From Patagioenas fasciata (lineage: Eukaryota; Chordata; Aves; Columbiformes; Columbidae): a stretch of 64,000 bases of DNA. Shown piece after piece: positions 13,401-28,400 of this stretch. The notes under the pieces were generated by a model, which saw nothing but the letters and a program-made list of their open reading frames with translations, was not told the DNA's origin and did not search any database. Every line of letters starts with the position of its first letter. Position 1 is the stretch's first letter. The stretch covers positions 10,731,001 through 10,795,000 of the forward strand of contig NC_092520.1 in the NCBI RefSeq assembly GCF_037038585.1, written 5' to 3'. Position numbers and translations under genes: made by a program.

Positions 13401-16400
13401 CACCTGTCATTTTACAGTAGTTTTCCCCTTACATCATTCATACATTTTGCCTTTGCAAAAATTAACACAATGCAAAGTACAGAAACTAGTGATGAGTTGG
13501 GACCTCAGTGTTGATACTTAGCAGCAAGTCATATACATGGAAGATTTTTAAGTGGAAAAATAATGCATTAAATATTTCTTGTCTTCGTTTACATACTTCA
13601 GTAGAGTAAGTGAAGGACTGCAGATTACCTTAAACATAAATTTGTAACACGGGCATTAAACTTCATATTTCATTTGACACAAGTAGTTGTGCAATCGGAG
13701 GAAGTATAAGCAACCTAACTGCATTTTTAATTAAGGTTTGATATTTTGTGTTTGTTTCCAGACAGATATATTATTTTAGGAGGTCACAGAGACTCTTGGG
13801 TATTTGGCGGTATTGATCCAACTACAGGTGCAGCTGTTCTGCAAGAGGTTGTACGGAGTTTTGGTAAAATGAAGATGGAAGGTAACTTACTACAGACATA
13901 AAATGATAGATATGAAAAACGACAACTTTGAGGAACTTTATTGAATGTTCTCATAAGAAGTTGTGTTACCTTTTTGCCTCTACAGAAAGTTGTATCCCTC
14001 ATTACGAAAGATACAAATTCATTGAAGTGATGCATAGGTAGCGTTGCATCTTAGTTGACTGAGATTATTCCCTTGTGTCTCTCATCAGTGTAATAGTACC
14101 CTCTTAGTTGTGTGGAATGAAAATATTGCATTAACTAGAAATGCTTCTGCAATAATACGTTCCTCTAAGGAGTTTAAAGCGGAATATTTTTTTTTATTTT
14201 ATTTTTTTTTTTTTTTACTGCTATATCAATGAAGTGCTATTTTTTTAAAGTTATTTCAATTAACTGTGACCTTTCACTAGACTTTCTAGCTTTAAGTTGA
14301 ATTCTCAAGTTTAACTCTGTGCTTGCAGGTTGGAGACCAAAGCGAACTATTATTTTTGCTAGCTGGGATGCAGAAGAATTTGGGTTGTTGGGTTCTACAG
14401 AATGGGCTGAGGTAAATAAAAAATAGTGTAAAGAAAGCAAAGGTTGAAAGTCTGTTGCAGGCTATTCCTGCAACCTATTCCTGGTATCTATTCCTAGGCT
14501 GCCATCAATAGCTTCAAGGTAAAACTGGAGCACAACAGACTCCTTCATGTGCTGTGAGACCCTCATATATTTATACAAATTACCTACCTAACTTCTTGCA
14601 ACACTAACTCTTCTAAGATATAAATATCTACTTTGATTCAAAGCTAATGTCCCTCAGTTGTCTCTATGTGGAAATCTATGCCTTAATTTAACAGAATGTT
14701 AGCATTTTATATGACCTAAATTGCTTCATTTTCTAACTTTATATTGGAGAAATTCCTTAGTTGCTATAAACTGAAGTCCAGATCATATACCTATGATCCA
14801 TAAGCACACCGAGCCCTTTGCATGGAAATTAATCCTTCTGGGTAAATAAAAGGGTGGGTATTCTTTGAATGAATAGTTCCAAATTCCTGTGAAACTTCGA
14901 TTATTGTAGACTGTCAGGGGCAGGACAATCAATTAAGTTGGTAATGTGGTCCCTGACTACCTTCCTACTTGATAGAATGATGTTGTGAAATTCAGAAATG
15001 TGGTTCTGAATGTTTTTCTCTTCCTTTCCCTGTTGAGCATGGTCAGTTCTTAGCCCTGTAAATGAATTTGTTCAGCACCTCCCGCCCCCAAGAAATATCT
15101 GTAAAATCCAAAATCCAAATTAGAAATAGAGCAGGCAGAAAATTGTTTGAAGAAACACATTTCTGCTGAACTGTGTCAATTTATTAGTACTGAATGGTTT
15201 AACAGAAATATGTTGTCTCGTTCTTCTGTTAGAATTTTTACTAGGTTATATTTAAGTATGCAGATAGAGCTTTCAAAACTGCAAAATAGAATATTTTAAT
15301 CTTTTTGTTTATTGGCATGTATTTCAGTAAACCACAAAGTAACATAGCAAAATGACACGTGTCAGAGGAGGGAACAGAACCAGAGGCATGTTCCCAAACA
15401 CCAAAGGGATTCCATTGTTCTTCTTCTAACAAAGCTGAGACTTCTGTTCCTTTGAATTGCACTAATTCTTTCTCTCACAAATTGGTTTCCAGCTGCTACA
15501 GACTCTCTGCACCTTATTCATGCTGTATGGGACATCACATGAAGATAGTATAATTTAGATTATCATCATTTACTGAGAGATTTTAAAAGGATGACATTAA
15601 CATTTTGTCCCACCTGTGCTCTACTGGTGACATAATTATACTGTATATAAAACTTTGTGATTTCTTTCCCTGTGTATCTGTGCACATATTTAAGTGCTGT
15701 CAAGAAAAAACGCACAGTTGTTTTAACTATAAGGTATATGGAACAATGACACTTAAATGATTAATTTGTCTTGAGCAAGCTGTGAGTAAATTAGTCCTTT
15801 ATATATTTGATTTGTTCACATATTCCTACTGCTGCTCTGTAGTGTTTTTTGTTTAATAATTTAGTATCTAGTAATCTATCATCCATTATTTCACAAAACG
15901 GCAGCTGTACTAGATTAGAAAGCCATGAGCACAATTTGTATTAGAACCTCAATGTTTTTATATTATTGTTTTCCTGATTTATCTTGATGGTGTGCATTCC
16001 TTCTCTTTGACACCTAAATTAGATTCAGTTTCTCTAGAGACATTCCTCACAGCTTACATTTATGTTTTCTGCAGCTGCCAGATCTGTCATCTATTAAATC
16101 TTGAGGAAAATTAACCCACTGTGTTCATTGTTTTCTGTGTAGCAGAAAGACTCTGAAACTGTGGCAACATCCTTTTGTTACATAGACAATCTCCATTGCT
16201 TGTAAATGAAGGAATTTCTTGATGTTGTAAATATGCTTTTGCATATATGCATGTGTATGCATGCACAGGCCTGCTCCCTCCCTTTGAATTCTTTTGCAGA
16301 ACCTCCTTTTAATGTTTGTTTTAAAGATATCAGTTTATTTATGAAGTGATCAATTACCGATCCAATTTTTAGTTCGTATGATTTACAAGTGATTAGTTGG

Positions 16401-19400
16401 ATTGTAAATTGAATGAATCAAATAACAATTGCTAACCTAATTAGAATATCTATCACAAAGCCAAGACTTAACAAAATACCACTTACTGATTAGAATATCA
16501 ATTTCAAACATAATTGCTAGTTTGTAAAATATTAAGCATGTGTTTCTGTGTATATTTAGCATGAAAACAATGCTTGGTTGTCTCAAAACAGTCAGTCAGA
16601 TTCGTTTGAATAGGAAATGTCAGTGCTTTGACTCATTGCTCCTTTTTTGAAGAGTGTAAAAATGACAGCTCGACTTGTTTTATCAGTGTTAAAACTGAGT
16701 TCTGTGCTGGGAGCTCATATGAATAACTAGGGATTGAAAGCATGGAGGCGTCCTGGCTGACTTTACAGTCGCATGTTGCATGTTCAAAATGCACTGCAAG
16801 TGCACAGTTAAAACACGTGTATAACCTCAATTTACCCTGTTAAAATGCTCTTCGGTAATTTTCCTGCTCCACCTCGCTACTGTGTGATGCAGCAGGCAGC
16901 ACCTACATTTTGTGGATGTTTTCCACAACAAATTAAGTCCCAGAAAGCAGGAGTGAATTTCACATGCTCAAACATTGACATAATTAGTAATGTATCATCC
17001 TGATAGGGTTCTTACAGATAATGCTGTAAAAAGCAGTACCGTTAACATGCTTTTGATTAAATGTCATTAAATGAAAGTAATAATTACACTTTTACAACCC
17101 CAGGAAAATGCCAGAGTCCTTCAGGAACGCGCAGTTGCTTACATCAACACAGATTCTTCCATAGAAGGTGTGTCTTTGATTTTTAAACTTGTTTTACTTC
17201 ACATATGTTGATTTAAATAGTTCACTGTGTATATAATTTATTGCATCCAGAGCTGGCAAACTTAATATGGATAATGTGATGTTCAGAATAAATGTAGCAA
17301 ATACAGAATTAAGTGAAGAGAGAGGAAAAATTATATTCTCATGTTGCTTTCTTGTTGCGAATAGCACCATCCATGAGCTGCAGCCAATGTGTCTGGAGTC
17401 CTGAATGTCCCCTCTGGAGGAGTTCAGTATTTTGTGCTAATGAACTGAGCGGTCTGAATGTTAAACTCCAGTTTAACTGCATTACCTTTAATTTACAATT
17501 ACAGTTTTAATGTAAGGTTGTTACTGGTTTTCTTTGCGGCTCCAGCTCCTTTTCCTGTGTAATTATAATATTTTGGGACACTATAATTTATTGGGACATC
17601 ATAATTTATTACAATCTCAAGATAATTTGTGTTGAAACCTTAGGCTTACATTTTGTGAGAAGTCATTTTTTGTGCTTTTTTGCCTTTGCTTATTGCTGTG
17701 AGCAGGGTCAATATTCAGGGAGTAACTTACGTATTATGGCAGGGCTCTCCTAGAAAATCACACATTGAGGAGTGTTTCACAAAAAGCTGATCCACCATTA
17801 TCTAATTTACTATGCACTTCAGATTCAGAGAAGAATCTGGCATACAGGAGTGCTGCTTAGAAACTGGACTTTGAATGTTGGGTCCAACATTATGACCTAA
17901 ATCACAAAATCCTGCTGAAATTATATTGAGCTTTATTACAAAATGATGTCATTTACTGTTGCCTATGCTGAAATAATAATCAGTAGAGCCCTGTGAAGCT
18001 GTCCTGCATCATAACCTTCGTTATTAAGGGCATTTTCCTGTGTTAAACCCAACTTATTTGGGTCTACTGTGTGTGAATAAAATGGATATCAACAGGCATA
18101 TTTAAGGACTCTTTTTATTCCTGTCAGATGAAAGTTTTGTCTGTCACAAAAGGAATGAAAAGAAAGAAAAGCCAAACTCAGTTTCTAAATGCTCAGCTGG
18201 ACCTGTGGTGTAGGGAGGGTTAGAGCTGTTCCTTCAATTATGCAGCCTACATGCTGTGTAAAAAGCAGAGCAGAATTTCATGGCTAGAAGATCTCACAAG
18301 TGAAATAATAGCTTTACAACTGCTTCATATTCTCAGCATGGATTGTAACACATATTTTTCAGTTGTTTTGCAGCCAACATGCTGCCTTCACTATTTTCTT
18401 CCAAACCTTGATTATTCAAACATGCCTCTCACTTTATGCATTAAAGAAAATGTGAAAGTAAAACCACTGGAAAAGAAATATGTAATAAGGAAAGGAACAC
18501 AAGATGCAGTGTACTGTTTTAAGTATCAGGAACGTCTTCCATCTGACTGAGCATCAAAATCCTCTGTAGAGCCATAGAATCCATGTACTCTGCCTATTAC
18601 TTTGTTTATCGTCATACACTCTCCATGGCACTTCTTATACAACATTTTGGACATCAGATTATTTTTATTCATTGTCCTTTAGCAATTAAAAAAATAATAG
18701 TGGGTCATGCTTTTTAGCACTTTTCTTCCTTTAATTTCTAGTTCTCCAATACAGACTCTCCTTGGAAATGGTAACATTATCTAGTATATTTTCCACCATC
18801 ATGGTGTTTTCTGTAGTTGTCAATCTGGTCATTTTGTGAGTACAAAATGTGCAAAGGATGATCCAAAGGTCTAAAGCTGTATCAAACTCTAATAACAGTG
18901 TTACCTGAAAGCTTATGTTTTATTATGTCAAAGCCTTCTCATCCCTCTTAGCCTCTTTGTAGTTCTCTGTATTTGAGGGCAAAGCTGTTTGCCCAGCTGA
19001 GTTCTGATGGTTGTAGTCTATACAGAAGACTGCTTCACACTCCTGCTTGCCTCAAAAGTGCTGTTATCTTCTTTTAAATGGGGCTCTTGATGTTGTAACT
19101 GACAACTTTGGGATGAGATACTTACCTAGCTGAATATTTCAGTACTTAAAAGGGGCCTATAAGAAAGATGGGGACAGACTTTGTAGCAGGGCCTGTTACA
19201 ATAGGAGAATGGGTGATGGTTTTAAACTAAAGGAGAGGAGATTCAGGCCAGACATGAGGAAGAAAGTTTTTACACTGAGGGTGGTCAAACCCTGGCCCAG
19301 GTTGCCCAGAGAGGTGGTAAATGCCCCATCCCTGGAGATGTTCAAGGCCAGGCTGGACGGGGCTCTGAGCAACCTGATCTGGGTGAAGATGTCCCTGCTC

Positions 19401-22400
19401 ATGGCAGGGGTTGGACTGGATGAGCTTTGAAGTTCCCTTCCAACCCAAACTATTTTATGATTCAATATAGCCCACAGGTCGTATGGAAACCTAACAGGTC
19501 TAAAATGCAGAAGCCATTGTGTAGTGGTAAAAGGGAAGGTTTAGGAGACAACAGATGAAAACAATGCTCTGCATCTTTGTTGCCTCCTGTTTGGGTGCTA
19601 CTTAGTTCTGAAATATAAAATCCCAAATGTCTTGCAAGTCTCTTAGAAGATGACCTGTCTTTCAGATACAGTCTGCAAAAACATAGAAAAAGTCCTTTTT
19701 GTGATAAGTGAAGAAGCAGCTACATTGCAAGACTTATTTAAAAGTCTTGCAGGAAATATATCTTTCTTTGAGCGGCAGAGGAACAGGCAGGTCAACTCAA
19801 TATGAGTGATAAAGCATAGTTCGATTTATTAGCCTGAACAGCATATACTTATACAGTTCACGATAATTATGCATACCTGTCACCTACTACTTGGCTTAAG
19901 CTCTAACAGTCACACTTGCATGGTCCTCCTACTTGCAGCTGCTAGCTATGCTTATTCTACATTCTTGTGCTCTTGAAAGCTGTTTGTGAAACTCTGCCAA
20001 GGTCTCAGTGACCTTGCTGATTTTACTGAAACAGTCAGCGGTTCCCACCGCGGCCTAACCTTACTACCTATACTAAAGTCTTCAGAACAGGCTCTGCTCA
20101 TACAACTGCTCTGCAGACCCATGTCCCTTATTTTTAAGCCATTCTCCAACATCTTTCCTCCTGCACAGCTCCTTAGGGCACTAACTTTATTTTTAGCATC
20201 CTACGAAAAGTAGGATGTTACCATTGACTTCTGTTTAACACAAGCTTCAGGGAGCATGTAAGTGATAAGGGCCTGTAGCTAATGAGGGTTAGTTGAGAAT
20301 AGTTTAGAACTATTGGAATGCTTAATTACTTGACTGTGTATGTACTATAACCAATACATCATTGTCATATAGTAGCAGTAGCTCATACAATGTGACAAAG
20401 TAGTCTTTCTGTATATATTCCAAGGCAAGACCTAAATTCTTGCCGTAGAGTTAATATGTTTAAGAAAGGACTGTAGGGTTTAATCCATTAAGAAGATAAT
20501 GCCATTGGTATGTGAAGGGAAAATTTCCTAGTCTTTGTTTCATTTTCAGGAAACTACACATTAAGAGTTGACTGCACCCCTCTTCTCTACAAACTGGTGT
20601 ATAATCTGACAAAAGAGGTACAGAATCAGAATGTCTATTATTTGTGGCTAAGAATGTAAACTGCAAGTTTATTGAATAAAATTGAATAATTAATAATATT
20701 AGATTTATCTTATCAGTGTGCTGGAAGCATCTTGATCCCACCAAGATCAATAGCAAAACAATACAGAGTCCAGGCTCTCAAGTTTCTCAGTATTCTGAGA
20801 AAGACTGACATATGTCATGAACATACGTGGAATATCATTTGTAATTGTCACGGAGGCACCCCGAGGCTAGTTTAAGGGACAACAGGGTCCAAACCAACTT
20901 TTATTAAACCAGTGAGAAACAGGGTTTTAGCACTCAAAAAGTGACTTTAATACAGGTTCGGATATCAGTTGAGGAAAATTTTTAAGGGGCAGCAACTAAT
21001 ACAACAGGCGGTCCACAGAGTGCATGCACGTGGGTTCACCAAAACAATGCCAGAACCGTCTCTGAGTCCGGGAGGAGTACACACTTGCCTGAACACGGTG
21101 CGGGATTATTTTAAAGAGATACTGGCACCTCGGCACTCCCTTCTAATGGCCCTGGCCAGGGTGCTCTGGGGCCAAACAAAAGAAGCTGTTAGCCTCAAGT
21201 AGCAGAGAGAGAGGGAGATGTGCCTACTCCTTCCATACTGAAGGTGGAAGGCGGGGGAGGCGGGGGTTGCATCCTGCCACAGTAATACATAGTAAAAATA
21301 ATAAAACAGTTGAGTAAGATCAGTTTTCTAAAATGATAAGCATTCAAGGTAATGAATTACATTTTCAATTTCCATTTCATGTGCAACAGAGAACATGTTC
21401 CATTTCACATTGGCTAGCTATCATTTTCTATCTGTTCCCCTTGAAACTCCTTCATATCTCACTGAGCCCCTGAAATACTATGATAAATATTGAAGTATTG
21501 AGTGGGTTTTGTAATAGGCCGGATGTATGGATTTGCATGATTACAAGTGGTCTAATCATGTCTCCTTTGCTTTCACCTCTCAGAATGAATTATTGTGAGA
21601 CTGAAAGATTGCAATCCGGTAAAGCATGAAACATCATTGACCATATGATGAGTTAACCAGATTAGACACCTAGCATGAGCCACTGTCACCATCTGGTTTC
21701 ATCTCCATTAACAGAAGACACCTCTGTCTGACTTTAGCAACAAAGGCGCCCTTTAAAGGCAATAGGTAGAAATAGGTACCTTAGGATGAGATTCATTTGA
21801 CCAAATGTGGTTGTCTACTCTTGTACATACAGAACTCTCAAGCTATTTTTTCCCCTGATATTAAGGGAACCCAGGTGACTTGGTCTGATGTAAAAATCTG
21901 TACTGTAACAAAATTTGATAGGATGACTCCAACTATTAGATCCCATTAGATGCATTTATCCTCAGTTATTTTCAAATGCAGTACACTTGCTTTTAACATT
22001 GGAACTGCCATGGATTGAATCTGGGGCAGTTTATTTATGCTATTAACATGTTTTTCTTTTCTTTTCTACATTTTATTTTCTTATCAGCTCTTTTTACCCT
22101 CCTCTTTCTTCCTTGCTGGGGAAGAATCTGTGCTTGTTCAAACACAAGCTGTGACTCTTTACACACTGAGGGCATTGTGTTCCACCTATAAAAAATTCTA
22201 TGTCCTTAGTGCTGCAGGGCCCTGGATAAAATAATTTACCTTCTGTCTGCAGCAAGACACTTACCCAGGGATGCATTTTTTCTGTAAAACACAGACAAAG
22301 TCAAAAAATGTTCTGGGCTAAAAATAATGCCTCACTCTTGATCTTATGTCAACTATGGAACTAATGCTGGGTTTGAGTAGAAATCTTCCATTAAAGTATC

Positions 22401-25400
22401 ATATGAAGTACTTGAGACTGGCTTTTTTTTTTTTTTTTTTTTTTTTTTTAGTTTTCCGGTTCAATGTTATTTAAGCTTTTAACAGCAGATGTATAATGTA
22501 AACAATAGAAGCATGACAACTATTCCATAATTTCATGCTCTTTCCTTGCTAAAATGCTCTTAGAAGAGCTTCGTAGCTTAATTTGTAAAGGCAATTATGG
22601 TAGAAAGTTGTCAGTGAAAAGCATATTTCTTGAACTCCTTAAAGCCATTGTTGGAACATCTTAGATTTTTTTTTCTTTTTGCCTTGTTATAGGCAAAACC
22701 CACAACTACTTTTTCTTTTCCGTTATTCTGCAGAGTGGAATTCTGCAACAACATTCTCATTCTCTGCTGTTCTCTGCTTTCTGTACAGATTTGAAGAGTG
22801 CTTTCCCCAGTTTTACCATATTGTCCTTGTCCAAAGACTCTTGCTTCTAAAGGAGTGTTTTCTTCTTTTTTCACTGCTAAACCTGGGACCACCTCTCGTC
22901 TTTTTGAAAAATAAAATTGTGGTTCCATTTTTACAGTAATTCAACGTTGTAGTTTTCATTTCCAAACCATCTTTCATTTACCAGTATGACGTGCTATGAG
23001 TGACCTCCAGTGATTCACAAATCACAAGCTGTGAAAACTCTCTAGAACATTTAAACTCTTTTGCACTTTTCTCTAAGATTATTAATAGATATTGTTGGAA
23101 TTTTCCCAAGGAAAAATATATTTTGATGCATTCTTGGACACAAGTCAGGGATACCAGAAGACTTTCACTGAAGGACCACTTCTAACTAGTATATCTTTTA
23201 ATTAGCATAGAAACATGTATTCAGATGACTGATAGACCCTACAGAAATGCGACGCATCTTTAGCTTGGCTGACTGCTTCTAGCGTCATAGAATAAAAATC
23301 ATTTAAGGGTTCAAACCTCTTTATTCTCCAGGTCTCCAAAAATTGCAGTAAATTGGATTATCAAAAGAGGATGACAAATTAAAGCAACAGCTAGAACAGG
23401 GAAGCTCTGTTTTTCAGAGGAATCTTATTAATTTTTTTTTCTTCACTTGCATTTAGGTAGCCTTTTATAAAGACAACCAAAGACTACAATCTGCAGCTTT
23501 GCTAATTGATTGTGTCTTTTCCACTTATCTTAATAAAATAACACCCTAATTTCTTTAAGGGCTACAAGGACTAAGAGAAAGTGATTATATTCTAGGTTTT
23601 TCTATTTTAACTGCAGTGCGTTTGGTTTTGGATGACGCTGGGAAGCTAGATGTACACATCAAAGCCTCAACCCATTAAGCCTTTGCATACCCTTGTTGTT
23701 AATTTATTGAAGAGGAAAAGTGAGAAGTCCTGTGCACCTCAGGAGTTCTGCTTAATTCTTGGCAACAGCATAAACATGATGGAAATGTTCCCTATGCTTT
23801 GCACTTGGCTTTTGCATGGGATTGAATTTCATTTGGAAAGCCCAGTGTGTGAAAGAACATTAGTGCAGATGTGGGTGATTATGCACGTCCATAAGAAAGT
23901 TATTTCTGTTCATGTTAAAGAGTTCAGCATCCAACTGTCTAGCATCCCAACATCTCTTTGCTCTTCTTGTTTTTCAGTGAGTCACTTCTCAACAAAAAAT
24001 TCTAGTGTACACATGAGCAGTCATCTTTCAAGGAGCTCTGCATTTAAGTGTGGTCCTCAGCATACAGATGGGACATTTAGCAGTTGACAGTCTGTTTTAG
24101 TCCTGCTCTACTGCCAGGCTTTAGACATTGGGTCACCATCAGTCAGTGTCAGCTCCAGTTGCCCTGTTCTGCTCATAACTTCTTATTTTTATTTATGTTT
24201 AAAGAATACTGCATCTTCCCTTGTGGTAGCAGTAAGCTTATGCTGATTCTAGATGTGTATCTAAGGGCAAATAGTGTTTAACGGGGCTCTCAGTGTTGTA
24301 CAAAACGGTTGGCCAATGGTTTTGATATAAACAGAACAGTCAGAATAACATCTCTGCCAGAGCATGGAGTGCTTTTACTCCCATATGTCAGAGTTAAATT
24401 TGCTCTTATTAATGTGCCTTTTTCAATTTAGCGCTAGAACTTGAACAAAGTGCCCTGAAAATGACAGCAGCCAAGCAGTGACTGCACAAAGTCATTTTTT
24501 CTGCTGGCTGCTGACATATCGCAGAGGTCAAAACTCCTTGGATTTTCAGTTTGTAGTCTGCATATTTTTCAATGCAGAATTTAAGTCTCGAAAATCTTGT
24601 GGTACTATGTATCTAGCCATGAGCATTTATCCTCTGTATTTTGGAAAAAAAAATCCCAATCCTCTGCACATCATAACCATTCTTATACTTAAAGAACCAT
24701 GCCTATTAAAGATTGCATAAGTGTAGATGGAGATGGGGCCTGAGTCTTGGTTTATTTTTCCCTCTGCCACAAGTTTTGTTAGAGCTTTCATAGTTCTACT
24801 TTCACAGTTTTACCAGCTGTATGATAGCTATACTAATACTTACCTTTTCCATCCAGGTTACACAGCTTTTGGATTTTCTTTTTAAGGCAAGGGTGGGACC
24901 TACAGTTGTACATACAGTGTCTCACACAGCGGTGCTCCAGTCTCGGTTGAGTCTCCTTGGCACTGCTGTGATATAGTTAATGACTGGTTTTGATCCTTCC
25001 TTCTAGCACAATTCTTTTGTACCCTTCCTATAGCAAAAAGCAGTCAAATTTCAGGCTCAGCCTCTTGAGAGAATACTGCTGCTGTATGAGGCAAACCTCC
25101 ACAGGGTTAGGGCTGTCATCTCCCTTTTCCTGCTGAAAGGAAAGCAGCTGGGGCATCCTGGATGCTGGAGGAGTTCCATAGTGGTATATATACTGTTGTG
25201 TGTGTACGTACACAGTGCTATAATAAGGTAGTAAGAAGCCCTAGAAATCCCCAGGGATCCTTTTCCCTTGGAAGTGGGTGAACTCCAGCTGGTCTCCCTG
25301 AGTTTTTTATCTCCTTTCCCCACAGTCTGTGGTTGGTTCCAATTTCCCATTAGAGGCTTTTCACGACCGGGATCCATAAATGTATGTAACAAATATAAAT

Positions 25401-28400
25401 AGTGTAGGTGTACTTCACTGCATGCAGCAACGTTGCTGATTAAGAATGCTGCAGATTGCTGTAAAAGTCTGCTTTGATAATAAATTGAGCTAGAGGTATT
25501 TCCAATGAGATTGTAATATCTTCCTCTCCAGATTTTAAGCCCTGATGAGGGTTATGAAAATAAGTCTCTTTATGAGAGCTGGCTTGAGAAAGATCCTGCA
25601 ATTGAAAACAATAGCTATCCCAGGTAAGTTATTAATCTGCTTTTTATTTCCAAATATTTTCATCATATCATAGCATGGCTACTCTCCAGAATTTTTCAAG
25701 ATGTGCTATTGATGACAGCAATACAAAACTTTTTAGTGCAAGGTGATTCTCTAGCAATATCTTTCAAAGTAACATAAAATAAAATTTTATGACTTTTTTT
25801 TTTAATGGTGCTGACATCTATGCGTGCTGTAAAATGGAACCTCACACTTTTAAAAGGCCTTTTATTAGCAAAAATGCAATTTGGAAAGCAATCAAAAAAG
25901 AACAGGGTGGGGAAGGAATTCAAAATACAGTTTAGTCTCCCTGCTAGATGAGATAATATCAAAATTGTTAGGATAAGCAAATGCTCAGTTGAAAGAAACT
26001 GCCTAGAGCGGTAATTAAAAAGCTCTCACAATACATATTCTTTGATTATGCAATGGATGTAAATGTAATACATTACAAAGCTATATATGAAGGCATTAAA
26101 TCTTCATATTTTAAAGTATTAAAACTCCAAAACACTGCTTGGGCCTGTGATTCATTTCTAGATTCATCAGACTCTCCAAGATTTCTTCGTTTTGAAAAAG
26201 CTACCACATCTGATCTTTCTCTGTTGATACAAATAGTTCCTTGCAGAAATTTATACTAAGAGAAGAACTTTAGCTGGAACAGAGGAAACTTTTTCTTTTT
26301 TAGCTAAGAAACACCAATTATTCACCAGGCTAGACATATAAACCTAAAACATAATATAAAACTTAAAATAAATGTTTGAAAATAGTTAGAGTATTACATC
26401 TGTCTTTATTTTAATTTTCTTTTCCTCTGTCTTGCTACACCTACCCAGCAGATGGCAATATTTGCTTGTAAGTAACACATACGAATTGTGTCTTCTACAG
26501 TGGAAATTGTTTATCAGTCTTTGATTCTACTGTGGAATATGCTGAGGCTATAAACACGTCTGTCTTTACATATATTGCTGCCCAATTCATATTCGTTTGG
26601 AAATAAATGATGGATGTTTTAAGATTGAAGAGACATGTCTGATACAATTTTATGGCTCTTGTGCATAACATGTACACTTTTTTTTTAAAGTGGCCACTGT
26701 CATGATCAGGATTGCTACTGTTAAAAGATCTTACTAGCAGTATTTAATACTGAATTAGTGTGGTGGAATAATATGTTAGAGTAATTTAGCCTTACCACTC
26801 AGTCTCTGATCTTACTAATGTCCCTGATGTGCCTTCCAGAAGAACTGACCTCCATTTCTTTGAAAAAATCTGCATTTTGCATAAATTAATACCATTCTAT
26901 AAAGTAAGTGCTCTCACTAAGATGTTGTCATTTCCACATGCAGAATAAACAAACTGGGATCAGGCAGTGATTTTGAAGCTTACTTTCAGCGGCTGGGAAT
27001 TGCGTCAGGCAGAGTCCGTTACACCAAGAACAGGGTAAGTCTTCCAGGTTGCTTGAAGAAGTTTGATAGTGCTGAGCAGTCACCTTTTAAAAGCATTTAT
27101 TTGTAATCCTTAAAAAAGCTTCAAAGAATCTTTCACTGGTTTGTATATCAGTGCCTTTTTAAACAAAAATGTAGCAAGAAACCTAAATGTTTGAAGACTA
27201 GAACACGTTACCATGATGTGTATATCCTATAGGCTGTCCAGTTCACTTGAAGATATTTATAGAATCTGATTAGAGGTATATATTTAATTCCACCATACTA
27301 TTAGTAACCCCCTTAATATACAAATCATTGTGATTTTGTTCAGAAGTGACTATGCAAGATGAAAGGGGGCCATGATTGAGGATTTCTGCTATCCAAAGCC
27401 ACAAACTGTTCTTACTTTCAGTGGAGGCAATCTCTGTACAATGGACCTGAAGGCAGGTCTGTGTGGACAGGGAGAAGGAACGGTCTGTGGATTCAGGTTG
27501 TTTTAGTTTCCTAAAATGAACACACAAAAATGGAAGGACAGTAAATTGTGTTTTGCAGCAAATAGCTTTTTTAATTTGGGAACTGTGCAAAACATCGTAG
27601 TCATTAACTGATCAGTACGTCCCTTAACTGCAGTTAGAATCCAGGGCACTGACGAATTTGCTTGCTCTGTTTCAGAAAACAGACAAATTCAGCAATTATC
27701 CTGTTTATCACACCGTGTATGAGACCTTTGAGTTAGTGGAAAAATTTTATGACCCCACCTTCAAGAAACAGCTAACAATTGCCCAGTTACGAGGCAAACT
27801 GGTTTATGAACTGGCAGACTCCCAGGTCATTCCATTCGACTGTAGAGATTATGGAGAAGCCTTAAAAGGATACAGCAATAGAATTTATATATTGGCCAAG
27901 AAACATGAAGAACAGCTGAAAACTTACAAAGTATCATTTGGTGAGTAATAATCACAAGAGCATTTCTGAAGTGCATTAATTACAGTTATGCATGGACGCA
28001 TTATATCCGTTATAGCTCTTAAACTGAATTCCTTACTTTTGTGTTTCAATCATAATAAAGAGCATCTAATTTTTTTCTAAACTTAACACAGGTTTAATAC
28101 ATTATTGCCTAGGTGAGAGAGTTACAACAATTTTCATGCATATTATTAATTGTGGGCATTATTACAGTGCTTATGAGCAGTCAGGGACCACAATCAAATG
28201 TATAACAAAGAGATAGCTCAGCCTGCTCCTCACTTTCTTACTTAAAAAAAGAAGACAAGTTAAATGTTTGTGTCAACTGCCTGGAACTTGAGAGACAGAG
28301 ATGCCCACTCCTCCTCAGCCAAAGATCTCATCTGACCCTGGGAAACTTGCTCACCATCGGTGTCAGTGCCTGGCTACCACATTTAGACAACAGGAATAGT

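Noticed and set aside
19196-19465. Overlapping open frames on both strands
   Set aside because: All fall in the CR1 copy at 19.1-19.5 kb.
23650-24087. 145-codon + strand open frame
   Set aside because: It lies inside NAALAD2 intron 13, with low-complexity wording, no recognised domain and no sensible splice sites.
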